Assembly (NCBI RefSeq): GCF_963678975.1
Contig: NC_089281.1
Span: forward strand, 29,786,559-29,850,558
DNA length: 64,000 nt
Reading direction: 5' to 3'
Origin: Dysidea avara
Lineage: Eukaryota > Porifera > Demospongiae > Dictyoceratida > Dysideidae
A model generated the notes under the pieces. The model did not search any database. It was not told the origin of the DNA and worked only from the letters and a program-made list of their open reading frames with translations. The position numbers and the translations under genes are program-made. Shown in pieces: positions 1 to 17,469 of this stretch. Position 1 is the stretch's first letter; the number at the start of each line of letters is the position of its first letter.

Positions 1-183
1 ATGAGAGGCCTAGTTGTAGTTCTAAGTCATTACATGTTGGTGTACCATTACATTACAGGGGAAATATATATATATTTGGTGGTAAGCTAAAATTTGGCAC
101 ACCTTAAGCCATTCACGAAGTCTGTCAAAACTATCCCTCCTTCACATTTTCCCCATACAAAGAAATACACTTCTTGTACACAC

Positions 184-1855
184 CTGAACCGAATGCTGAC
201 TCAAAATCTGCAAATCCACCATCACCACCACCAAACTGTGATTGTTGCTGCTTTGGTTCAACACTCATGGTACCAAATAGGTCTGTCATCTGTTGCTGCT
301 GCTGCTGTTGTTTTTGTTGTTGTTGTTGGTCTCCTTTATAGCCGGCTGCTGCCCCAAGACTAACTAACTTAGATGGTTGGGACGGCTTCTTGCGACTGGT
401 ACCTGGTGAGTCAGTATACCTTTCTTGTGACATCTTCTGAAAAAGCTCGTCAGTATTTTGCTCTTCACCCTTGAAATCCCTACAATGTGTGTATTATAAC
501 AACAATATTGGTCACAAACACTACTTGCTGTCACACATTATAATATACACATTGATACTGATACTGTAGACACAACTAACCTAGCCTGTTCAAACATAAA
601 AACACAATTAGCAAAGTCATTAGCATACATTACAATAGAATTCTACAATAATATAAGCACAAAGTGAAAACACCTAGGGGTTATCCCTGGTTTCACTGGT
701 TATCACATACACCCCCTTCTCTAAGTGCAGCTGGCACTTACAGGAGTTCTTGTGCCCACTACTAGCTGAAAAGTTCAGTTGTACACACAAAGCAATGTCT
801 CACTTTTCTACACCCCTACTAGCTGTTTGCTATAACATGTAGACATCACTTATACATGGTCTGGCTCACGTTGATGTGGTTGATGGTTCTGTCTCGTCCC
901 TAAAAGGCTGTGCTGTGTCTGAATCATATCTTCTATCCTCATCATAACGATACTGGTTCCTCTGGGAGCTACTACTACTGCTGTTTGATGATGACGCCCA
1001 TTGGCGTGGTTGCTCTGAATACCTGTCACCTAAAACCAAACATCTCTAACACCAATCACTACCAATTAAGTTAAGGAATAACAATAGCAACACTTAACAC
1101 TGACAAAAATTATCACTTACTGTATCTGCCTGTAACGTCATCTGATGAGTAGCCTACGTATTTGTCTCTTGTTTGTTTAGCCTTTCTTCTCTCACTTCTA
1201 AGTCGTTCATCGTCTTGTAAAAATTCTATTACTTCTTTTGCTTTTTGCCGTACTACAAAGTTACACCGAAATTAGTACAATTTCAAGTTGAAAGTTGTAC
1301 CATTAATTCCTTGGTCTTTGCCTGCCTCATCTCTAAAAACAAATTCTTCAAGCGGTTTCATATCATAGATGTGTTCCCGAGCATTAGTCACAACCCTCTC
1401 TGATCCATTTCGTATTAGATATAACAGCAACAAAAGTGACTACAATGAGTTACACTGTTACAATACATGAAATCAAAACAAACTATCACTACCTTATACG
1501 TTCTTCGCCAATTCTTTTTTGATTCTAACATACGTTTCCATAACATCGCCATAACTTCTGGATAACTCTCATATGTGAATGTGTACTTGGCAACTTCATT
1601 CATCAGGCTGCCATGAGGCCCCCAAGTGTCATCATTCGTAGCTTCTCTCACTTTGGCCTCCACTTCGGAATAATTCATGACCACATTGGTCCTGCAACAA
1701 CACCATATACATACTCCTGGCATACAATATCATCCTTCCTATAAACGCCCATTATTGCAGAGCGACTGAACGAATTTGAAGACGATTTTAAAAATTCTGC
1801 AACGCCTCACTTACACTTTGTCCGAAATCGTTCTTAATCCTAATCTGTTTAGCAT
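184..1855 (-). CDS. CLINT1: Epsin-related clathrin interactor (epsinR), 3' end outside window
   Basis: Clathrin adaptor acting at the trans-Golgi/endosome: its ENTH domain binds phosphoinositides and SNAREs, and its tail binds AP-1 and clathrin (family knowledge). Six exons, all phase-compatible: 1855-1815, 1691-1493, 1439-1301, 1252-1121, 1029-870, 479-184; a donor at 184/183 leads to an exon beyond the window. The start MLNRLGLRTISDKV runs into TNVVMNYSEVEAKVREAT, the ENTH signature, followed by LIRNGSERVV and DKYVGYSSDDV. The tail is serine- and arginine-rich, then contains LVSLGAAAGYKGD, a glutamine run (about 285-330), TDLFG and GGFADFESAFG, which match the DLF and FADF adaptor-binding motifs of the vertebrate protein. 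It starts 177 bp from the divergent Ki-67-like gene. Very confident in the family; the C-terminal end is not visible. Confidence 0.93.
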
Positions 1856-2032
1856 CCTTCTCGAATAAGTGTGTGCCAAACAATCGATATTAAGAGGTGG
1901 CCATTTATTAATGTCACGTGAATTGATGATCTAAATAATTACGTCATGAAATGATTTGATTGGATATATTTTGAATTCATGGAGGTGGGAATTATTTTCA
2001 AATTTTTTTAACAAAGAAGTAATAGCGTCAAG
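1856..2032. promoter_or_regulatory. Bidirectional promoter interval, CLINT1 / Ki-67-like
   Basis: The 177 bp between two divergent start codons. No clear TATA box is visible. It must hold both 5' UTRs and promoters, so the core is short. It contains a CACGTG E-box-type site near 1914 and a TACGTCA CRE-like half site near 1941. Role inferred from geometry. Confidence 0.5.
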
Positions 2033-5000
2033 ATGGCGGAGTGTCGTTTGGTCGTTATTAAGCGAAATGGTGCTGATTTGAGCGAGCAAATATTACCCCC
2101 AGAGTCGCGATGGACAATTGGAAAGTATGTTGGTATTTAGAAAATATTTGAATGTTGTCTGAATAAGTTTTCTTGCAACCACAACTGTCACCAAAATACA
2201 AACAGTATAGGGCGTGCCTGCATACGTGTGTGTATTTATGACAGGAGCGTTCACGCCGATATCCGTGTGCGACTTGACGGCGTTGAAGACGAGCATGGAA
2301 TTGTGCGCGTTGCCAAAGATGGAAAGGTGGGAAGTGTTACACTCGAAGTGTATTTTTTATTGTTTCGCTACAGGTCTTCGTAAAGAATTTGAGCAACCAT
2401 CACCCGCTGCTTATGAACGGAGCTCGTTTTCAGGGAGAGTATCGTGCTAAGAATGGTGACCTTTTAACAATTATTGACCGAGTATTCCGGTTTGATATCT
2501 CCAAGCCAGATATTAAGGGCAATGTGCCGCAGCTAACAAGCACTCCGGATCAAGTATGTATACTAAACTGTCCTACAGAATAAAATTATTTGTATGCCCC
2601 CTTGTGTTATCTATTTGATGTTGTGGTGTCAGGCAAGCCTGTTTTGTTGCAGAGAAGAATTACTGGATCTGGGAATCGTCGGACAAGTCCAAGGTCAAAC
2701 AAGTCTCAACGACGATCAACACCAGGGACTGTTGGAGCTGCGTCTCGTATTTCCACTCCAGTCCCATCTGGCTCCCTGTATAAATCATGGAGAAGCAGCT
2801 TGTCTACAAATGGATCTTCCCTTGACAAAATCCAAGAGGATAAAGAAGAAGTGGACTTTGAGAGTTTTTCTGTTCAGCAGTGTTTATTTACTGAAGAAGT
2901 AGCTAAAATCCCAGAAGAGGCAGCTCAAAGCACTGCTACAAAGAAAACTCAGAGACCAACTAGGAGGACTAGCATGCGACGAAGTGTTATATTTGGCCCT
3001 GCTTTGTCTCCGGAATATTTTGACAAAACTCTTCCACCCAGCACTCCATTAAAGAAAGGTGCTCTACCAACATTCTCTGCTTCGTTTGTTGGTGACCAAC
3101 CTCCTTGTGAACTAGAGCAGATACAAGAAGAATCTTTCACAGAAGCAAAAGATAGTTCTTATTCAGAGTTAGTTGGGAAATCTAAATCACCACAAGCTAG
3201 TCCTGCAACAAGAACAAAAGCAGCATCACCAGCTAAGAAAGGTGGCCATTTGTCAGCAAAGCTGCAGAGAAATACGAGGAAGTCTCTGGGTGGAAATGTG
3301 AAGAAGCGTACACGACAAAATAGATCATCACTGCCTGCTTCACTAAATAGTAGTACAGTTGGATTAGTTGGTGTTCCAAAGGGAAAGATAAAAATGGTGG
3401 AAGCAGCAGTTAAAACACACAAACAATTGAAGAGATTGGCTACTCCAATAAGGGAGGAAATACACAAACGTCCCAAGCTGCGTGAAACAAAAAAGAACAC
3501 TAAAATTAAAAGGCGCTCGATCGGTGAGGACACAACTGATGGTGCGCGTCTATCTGTCAGTGCAGGGAACAAGGCAAACCTTGCTGACACGCGAAGGTCA
3601 TTTTCATCATCAGCATCTGTGAGTATAGTAAAGGACACACCAGACTTGATGGAGGAAGAAGAAGTTGCAGACAAGGAGTCAGAAATCTACATGTCTCTTC
3701 CTACACCACTGAAAACAGCCATCCATGGTGGCATTCCATTACGTCGCACAAAGCCAACATTGTATACACCACTGCGTGAAGACCTTAAGAAAGGAACTGT
3801 GTTGCATAAAGTGTACAAAACATTGCCAACACCTGTGCGCAAAGAAATTACCACTAATCCTCCTAAACTGCAAACCACAAGAAAACAATTGTCAACTAAG
3901 CTTAGCATTGACGTTCAGACTAAGTCAAAGTTGAAGAAGTCATTGCCTACCCCTATCCGAGAAGAGATAGCAAGTAAACCAAGACTGCATGCCACAAAGA
4001 AGTCTTTGCCAACTCCACTGCGGAAAGAAATAGAAAACAGTCCTCCTTTGCGTAAAACAAAGAAGTCATTACCAACTCCACTGCGGAAGGAAATAGAAAG
4101 CAGCCCTCCCTTGCGTCCTATTAGAAGAGCAATGCCAACTCCACTTCGAAAAGAAATAGAAAGCAGTCCTCCTTTGCGCAAAACAAAGAAATCATTACCA
4201 ACTCCACTGCGGAAAGAAATAGAAAGTAGTCCTCCTTTACATCCTACTAGAAGAGCAATGCCAACTCCACTTCGAAAAGAAATAGAAAGCAGTCCTCCTT
4301 TACGTCCTACTAGAAGAGCAATGCCAACTCCACTTCGAAAAGAAATAGAAAGCAGTCCTCCCTTACGCAAAACAAAGAAGTCATTACCAACTCCACTGCG
4401 AAAAGAAATAGAAAGCAGTCCTCCCTTGCGTCGTACTAAAAGAGCAATGCCAACTCCACTTCGAAAAGAAATAGAAAGCAGTCCTCCTTTGCGCAAAACT
4501 AAGAAGTCATTACCAACTCCACTGCAGAAAGAAATAGAAAGCAGCCCTCCTTTGCGTCGTACTAAAAGAGCAATGCCTACTCCACTTCGAAAAGAGATAG
4601 AAAGCAGCCCTCCTTTGCATCGTACTACTAAAAGAGCAATGCCAACTCCACTTCGAAAAGAGATAGAAAGCAGTCCTCCCTTGCGTCGTACTAGAAGAGC
4701 AATGCCAACTCCACTTCGAAAAGAAATAGAAAGCAGTCCCCCTTTGCGCAAAACAAAGAAGTCGTTACCAACTCCACTGCGGAAAGAAATAGAAAGCAGC
4801 CCTCCTTTGCGTCCTACTAGAAGAGCAATGCCAACTCCACTTCGAAAAGAGATAGAAAGCAGCCCTCCTTTGCATCGTACTACTAAAAGAGCAATGCCAA
4901 CTCCACTTCGAAAGGAGATAGAAAGCAGTCCTCCTTTACGCCGTACTAAAAAAGCGATGCCAACTCCACTGCGGAAAGAAATAGAAAGCAGTCCTCCCTT

Positions 5001-7410
5001 GCGTCGTACTAGAAGAGCAATGCCAACTCCACTTCGAAAAGAAATAGAAAGCAGCCCTCCTTTGCATCCTACTAGAAGAGCAATGCCAACTCCACTTCGA
5101 AAAGAGATAGAAAGCAGTCCTCCTTTGCGTCATACTAAAAGAGCGATGCCTACTCCACTGCGGAAAGAAATAGAAAGCAGTCCTCCTTTGCATAAAACAA
5201 AGAAGTCGTTGCCAACTCCACTGCGGAAAGAAATAGAAAGCAGTCCTCCTTTGCGTCGCACAAGAAAGGCAATGCCAACTCCACTTCGCAAAGATATTGA
5301 GCATCCCCCTATTCTTAAAAAAGTAGCTGCTAAAAGTGTAACTACCCAAAAGAGAGGTACCAAACGTCGACAAACAAATGATGATGAACTTCCTACTCAG
5401 AAGAGAGCTAAAACTGTTTCTGCTAAAGTAAAGGAGTCTGGTTCCGTGAGCTATGAAGGAATGCAGCGATTGTTCAAATTACCGAAAGTAAAACGCACAG
5501 TATCACAAGATACCACCTTACAGGGTGTTGAGAGAATGTTCCGTACTCCAAAGGTGCTGAAGTCAGTGTCCATAGAATATGAAGGACTTACTGAGCTGTT
5601 TGCCTCTCCAAAATTGCCTCCTGCAATGGCTTCAAAGAAAGTTAAATTTATGTCACCAGTTGCTATGTCAGCTAAAAAGAGACGATCAAATATTTTGGAG
5701 GTTCAGGTAGAGCAATGGAGTAGCTCTAGACAGCACACCAGATCACATACTGTTCCTGTGCCACTTACATCCAAAGAACTTTCTAGTGTAAACTTATCCA
5801 AGGGAAGAGCATCTAGTGATACTGCACCAACTGTGACAAGAAGTACACGCAGGTCACTTCCTGCTGTGGTGAAAGTGGTCCCTAAAGAGAAAGAAACTAC
5901 AAAGACCAATAAGCAGACAAAGAAGGACACTACTAAATCACCTGCTACCCCAACAAGGCAAACTAGAGCTTCTCAAGTCTTAAAAGATGTCGATGTCACA
6001 GCTACACCTGTAGTTCAGAGAGCCAAAGCAATCCGTGCTATAAAGAAGGCTGTTGAAGAAGCCAGTCCTGCAGAGAAAAGAACCAAAGTAGTTCATGCTG
6101 TAAATGAGACTTTGAAAGAAACTGTTGTTGGTCCAGTAGTGAAAAGAACCAGAGCAAGCCGTGCTGCAAAAGAAACAGAAATTGTCACTAGTCCAGCAGA
6201 GAAGAAAACAAGGGGGTCTCGTGTTGTAAAAGAAACTATTGCTACAACTCCCTTAAAGGAGATAACCAGGTCAACTCGTGCTACTAAAGAGACTGTAAAA
6301 GAACCAGCTCCTAGTCCAGTAGAGAAGAGAACAAGGAGGTCTCATGCTGTGGAAGAACCTGTTGCTATTCCGCAAAGGAAAACAAGGACAACTCATGCTG
6401 TGAAGAAAGCCACAAAAGAAATTGTTGTTAGTCCAGCAGAGAAGAAAACCAGAGCAAGCCGTGCTGCAAAACAGGAAGAGGTTGTTGCATCTCCAGTAGT
6501 GGAGAAGAGAACAAGAAGATCCCGTGCTGTACAAGAGGTTGCTGTTAATCCTGTAGAGAAGAGAACTAGGTCAACTCGTACTGTGAAGGAGACTGTTGAA
6601 CCGATCAGTAGTCCAATACAGAAGAAAACAAAATCTTGTGCTGTGAAGGAGGCTGTGGCTAGACCAACACAGAAAAGCACCAGATCAACTCGTGCTGTTA
6701 AAGAGGCTGCAGAAGAAACTGTTACTAATTCAACGAGGAGAACCAGGGAAACTCGTACTGCAAAACAAACTGTACAAGAAATTGCAGTTAGCCCCATGGA
6801 AAAGAAAACCAGATCAACTCGTACTGTAAAAGAATCTGTCACTAAACCAGAGAGAAAGAACAAGGTTACTCGTGTTGCAAAAGAAACCATAGAAGAAACT
6901 GTTTCTAGTTCAGCTCAGAAAATAATGAAGTCTCGTGCTGTACAAGAGGTGATTGTTACTGACAAAAAGAGTACAAGGTCAAGCCGTGCTGCAAAGGAGA
7001 CAGTTAAAGAAGTCGTCACTAGTTCAGTAGAAAAAAGAGCCAAGAGGTCTCATACTGCAACAGAGACTGTTGTAAGCCCTGTGCTGAAGAGAACCAGGAC
7101 AGCTCGTGCTGTGAAAGAAACTGTAGCTACCCCAGGAGAGAAGAGAACTAGATCTCGTGCTGTGAAGGATGACAGTGGTCCACCAGCTAAGAGGACCAAG
7201 AAGGAAATTGTGAAAGATGATGTAATCTCTAGTATAGTAACTAGAAAGACAAGACAAAGTCAAGTTACTAAGCAGGTAAGTGTGTTAAACTATGTGAAGT
7301 GTGTGTCACTTAATTTTATATTTTTACAGACCGGTAAAAAGCAAACTAAGCAATCCCAGAAACTTCAAACTGTTGATCGGCGTTCATCCAGGCTGCGCCG
7401 AAAGAAATAA
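2033..7410 (+). CDS. MKI67: FHA-domain, tandem-repeat chromosomal protein with Ki-67 architecture
   Basis: Vertebrate Ki-67 coats mitotic chromosomes and docks protein phosphatase 1. Exons: 2033-2124, 2245-2326, 2374-2553, 2653-7275, 7330-7410; about 1685 aa. The first three exons encode an N-terminal FHA domain (RWTIGKSVHADIRV, then VFVKNLSNHHPLLMNG). Residues about 227-246 (RRSVIFGPALSPEYFDK followed by LPPSTPLKKG) match the PP1-docking block shared by Ki-67 and Repo-Man. Next come about 21 tandem 21-residue units (4006-5334), then three short motifs resembling the Ki-67 repeat core (GMQRLFKLPK, GVERMFRTPK, GLTELFASPK). A second basic array is built on KRTRxSRAVKE, and the C-terminus is RRSSRLRRKK, comparable to the chromatin-binding LR end. 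FHA plus PP1 block argues for Ki-67 over Repo-Man, which lacks FHA. Exon 4 was set to 2653 because only that acceptor keeps phase. Confidence 0.85.
4006..5334 (+). repeat. Coding tandem array, 21 units of 63-66 bp
   Basis: Twenty-one head-to-tail units, each encoding [LM]PTPLRKEIESSPPL plus about six basic residues. Most units are 63 bp; two (starting near 4573 and 4828) are 66 bp through one extra threonine. Degenerate relatives occur upstream (3434-4005). Each unit offers a threonine-proline and a serine-proline site, candidates for CDK phosphorylation. Near-identical DNA implies recent expansion or homogenisation. Confidence 0.95.
5999..7200 (+). repeat. Second coding repeat array, degenerate basic units
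   Basis: Roughly 18 imperfect units of 20-27 residues with consensus S-P-x-E-K-[RK]-T-R-x-[ST]-R-[AT]-V-K-E-[TA]-V. They are lysine/arginine-rich and alternate with short acidic and hydrophobic spacers. The family resembles the first array in lysine content but not in sequence. Divergence between units is much higher than in the 4006-5334 array, so it is older or less constrained. Confidence 0.8.
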
Positions 7411-7583
7411 AGATGAAAAAACAGCCGGATTATTTTATTTTATGCTATGTGTCTATATAGACTACTATCCTAAATTCTTGTTTATTGACAGTGTACAGTT
7501 GTGCACACTTGTATTTTTTTTGTGACGTCCGTATTCCTGTTTGTATACCCTGTTACTAATCCGTATTTTATGACATTTTCAAA

Positions 7584-8111
7584 ATGCTTGTTCATTTTTA
7601 CAAGACGCCGATCGGGTTTCTGAAGCTCGTCATTTCTAGCAAGGGAGTTAATAAAGTAGAATTTGCGGGCGAAAGTATCGAAGAGAACGAAAAGCCACCC
7701 AGTTCAAAGAAGGACTCTACTACAACTCGCTCTGAAGATGAGATATTGGAGAAATGTGTGCAATGGTTAGACAACTACTTCGCGGGAACTTTAGACGATC
7801 ACGTGAACTCATTACCGCCATTAGACATCCAACACAAGAGCTCGTTCTATCATGAAATATGGAGAACTCTTATGAACACTCAACCTGGGGAAACACTTAG
7901 CTACTCGGAGTTGGCTAAGAGAAGTGGTCACCCCGGTACGGCTAGAGCTACAGGCCAAGCTGTTAAAAGTCATCACTTGCCAATATTAATCCCTTGTCAC
8001 AGAGTTGTGAAGAGCGGTGGTAGAGATATAGGGAATTATAGTGGTGGAGAAGGACCAGTTACTAAACAATGGCTGCTGGATCATGAAAAAACAATGAACA
8101 ATAAGGACTAA
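7584..8111 (+). CDS. MGMT: O6-methylguanine-DNA methyltransferase
   Basis: Suicide repair enzyme that transfers alkyl groups from O6-alkylguanine in DNA to its own cysteine. The single-exon ORF encodes 175 aa, close to the usual size. The active-site block PILIPCHRVVKSGG (Cys acceptor) is intact, followed by GNYSGGEGPVTKQWLLDHE. Upstream, QPGETLSYSELAKRSGHPGTARATGQAV is the helix-turn-helix/arginine-finger region. The N-terminal domain is short and poorly conserved, as usual. It lies 173 bp downstream of the Ki-67-like stop on the same strand and ends 4 bp before the convergent MRPS26 stop. The lack of introns contrasts with most neighbours. Confidence 0.96.
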   Translation: MLVHFYKTPIGFLKLVISSKGVNKVEFAGESIEENEKPPSSKKDSTTTRSEDEILEKCVQWLDNYFAGTLDDHVNSLPPLDIQHKSSFYHEIWRTLMNTQPGETLSYSELAKRSGHPGTARATGQAVKSHHLPILIPCHRVVKSGGRDIGNYSGGEGPVTKQWLLDHEKTMNNKD

Positions 8112-8115
8112 ATTT

Positions 8116-10768
8116 TTATTCATCAAAAATCTTTTCGCCTGTTACTGTTATTGCAAATTCAACATTTGTTGTTGTGTTCAGTGCCTCTTCAATTCTCTTG
8201 TCCAATGTGTCTCTTGTGATAAAGTTTCTGCTACTTTCCTACATGAAAGAATTAACTAACAATTGAAACATGGTGATGACGTGTCTAACTATTTCATCTT
8301 TGATAATCTTCAGTTGTTCTTTGAGCTCTTCTTCTCTTATAGCAGTTCTTACTTGATCTCCCCTCCTTCTTTTAGCATCACGAGCTACTTCCTGTTTCTT
8401 CAGTTGTTCTTCCCTAAATAACAAATTTATAGTCAAGGATGAGTATTGTGCAGGTGGGCAATAGCATTGATGAAAATGTTGGCAATAATAGGAAACAGAA
8501 AACATTGTAATAGAACAGTCACTATATGGTGAAACACATGGTTGGAAATGGTCACTTAACATCATGTATAAATCCCGACTATCAATTTCTAAAATGCAAA
8601 GTGGCCATACTACTTCTCATTTCAGCTGTGTTCCATTACACATCATTGCAAACGAAGAACAGTATGAGAAGCGACTGCACAATTAATCCAGTCACATGAA
8701 TAAAATTAAAGCACTGAAGTCGTCACACATTACTATGGATCAACACAAAGGAGGACAAAGGGACCATGATGCATGCACTGTAGCTGTTGCCGTTGGTGAA
8801 AGGCATGGATCAGGCCGAACCGACATTGAACAGTAAAGAAGTCTGTAGCCTTAAGTTAACCATAGTCAGGTTATGCTTGGCTGAAGACATGAGTTAGGAC
8901 AATTCAGTTAATTTAAAATGTATATATATATTATATATAGAAACTTTTTGTTGGAAGGGTTTGGGGGTTGCTTTGTAACATTAATGGGCTTGGTTATGCT
9001 TAACCATACTACCAAGCTGTCATGAAGGAAAAGCGAGGTTAGTGCTTTGGGTAATACTTTTGGGCAAGAAAAAAAAGCCAGCCCAAAACTCCATACTGTA
9101 ATGAGGTGAGTACAACATAGTTGTGTGGCTAAGTAGGGAGATTGTAGAGGGGATTTACAAAAAAAAATTGCCTCCAGTAGTGAGGCTTTTGACTCCAAGC
9201 TTTAAGGGGGCAAGCAACTATATCCTATGGCTTCCGTGAATAAAATTATGTGTTTTATATGAAGCTGTAAAGCCAACACAGATACTGTTCTCCACCTGAT
9301 GAATAACATATGTTGTAGTTGAGACATTGAACTTCTGTTTAGTGCAAATCTGAGTGAAATCCTCTGAAGTATGTACAAATTATGGCGTGGTTACAAAACA
9401 CTGTAATTTTAACACTAAAATCGATTCTCCTCCTACAGCTAATTGTGAAACTCCCCAAAAATTCTTGCAGTGGCTTGTAATAACATTATCTTTAAAAGTA
9501 TGGAAACAGATTTTTAGGAATGACTACTATGGCTTCAAAGAGGAGATAACTGTTTTTCATAGAAAATTTAAAGAGTTCAACAGCTCAATTGATAAAATAC
9601 TCCAAAAAATTACTTCCATACTTTTGTTACAAACATACTTAGGTAGCAGATGACAAAGTTTAAGAAGCGTAGAATTAAAACTGTGAGACTAGATCCAAAA
9701 TTTGTCGAATTCTCATTCTTTAGGTCTAAAATACTAAACTGAGTCATAAAGTCAGTACTTCTAACTGGAGAAGGTGATGTTTAATTACCACAAATATAAC
9801 TGATGCAAAAGGGGATGGAAAGCAAGCACAGATCAATGAAAACCAAGATTTTGCATGTGAAGCCATAGGAATTAGTAGCGTGTCCCCTTAAATTGATAAA
9901 AGAGTACAAACATGTGCAGGCTACAGCCCACACATGCTTGTACATGTGAGGTGAATTTCTACTAAATTGGGGGATTGGTAAGGAATTAAACAACTGGCTA
10001 TGCCCCAGTAGTAGGGCTTTCTCTCTTGTAAATAGTCAAATCCCCTCCTATAGTATGTACGTGGGATCCTCAAAAACATTAATAATCATCTCATTGATGC
10101 ATGCACATGATCTTGAAATTTGGTACATTATAATTAGTAGCATTGCTTGACCTGCTAAAAATACTTCCAAAATCTTTTCGTTCAAATACCTGACACAATA
10201 TTTACAGTCAAATTCTTTTCACCATACATTTCCTATGGAGATGCCATAAAAATGCAGTTCCATTAAAACCCTTTCCCTAAACTTGTATTGGATCCAAACC
10301 ACACGTCTGTTGTTGACACCTTAATTAACTGTCACCACTAATCATCTGGTTGGCTAAAATGTTGAGAAAACAAGAGTTTTCATTTTTTAGCACGATCCAG
10401 TTCAACCTGTACATACTATAATCCCAACATAGCCTGTAGGGGCTTAACCTCTGGCTTAACATTGATAGGTGCATTAGCACACGCATGCGCCCACATGCTC
10501 ACCTTAAAAGCGTAGTTTTTTCATTTTCTAACTGATTTGCTTCAAGAATTTTTGCTCTTTCCTTTCTATCCATGCATCTCTTAGCAAATAATTCTCTCTG
10601 CATCTTTCGCTGTTCTTGCCTTCTCTCTTCTTTAAACTGCTTCACACTTTCACTCACTTTAGCATTGTAAGCGTCTAGTTTATATCGTGATACACGTACT
10701 GAATATTGTCTCTCTATTACACTGTTAACTAGGGCACGACATGAGTAGGGTAATCGACACAGCAGCAT
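8116..10768 (-). CDS. MRPS26: Mitochondrial ribosomal protein S26
   Basis: Small-subunit protein of the mitochondrial ribosome. Three exons: 10768-10503, 8413-8290, 8238-8116; phases 2 and 0 join cleanly to about 170 aa. The start MLLCRLPYSCRALVNSV looks like a mitochondrial presequence (inference). The body is a long charged helix (KQFKEERRQEQRKMQREL, EEQLKKQEVARDAKRRRG), and the C-terminal NFITRDTLDKRIEEALN followed by VEFAITVTGE matches the conserved end of animal MRPS26. Intron 1 is 2.1 kb, whereas intron 2 is only 51 bp with a weak GTTAGA donor. The stop codon is 4 bp from the MGMT stop, and the start is 48 bp from the CDC23 start. Confidence 0.85.
8414..10502 (-). other. Intron 1 of MRPS26, dispersed repeats, no gene
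   Basis: About 2.1 kb without supportable coding sequence. A piece around 8745-8880 (tgatgcatgcactgtag, then gtagcctta, then ttatgcttggc) is shared with 40515-40665, so it is a dispersed repeat. The remainder is AT-rich and unremarkable. Confidence 0.6.
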
Positions 10769-10816
10769 TGCTCGAAATAGTTAGAAACACTCAACATTTG
10801 ATTGTGGCTTTGAATA
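10769..10816. promoter_or_regulatory. 48 bp divergent start interval, MRPS26 / CDC23
   Basis: Only 48 bp separate the two inferred ATG codons. Either transcription start sites lie inside this interval with minimal 5' UTRs, or the two transcripts overlap. Seen directly from the gene models; promoter function is inferred. Confidence 0.45.
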
Positions 10817-17386
<6,570 letters not shown>

Positions 17387-17469
17387 GTACAAAAATAAAA
17401 CATATATTTATCATACACATGAAATGATTACAATGATTTATTAACACAGAAATATATATATATATATAA

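Noticed and set aside
94-363. Plus-strand ORF of 89 residues opposite CLINT1
   Set aside because: It reads through the antisense of the CLINT1 glutamine-rich exon and shows no independent support.
3915-4751. 278-residue minus-strand ORF of repeating GGLLSISFRSGVG units
   Set aside because: Shadow of the repeat array of the plus-strand Ki-67-like gene; the 63 bp period keeps the opposite frame open.
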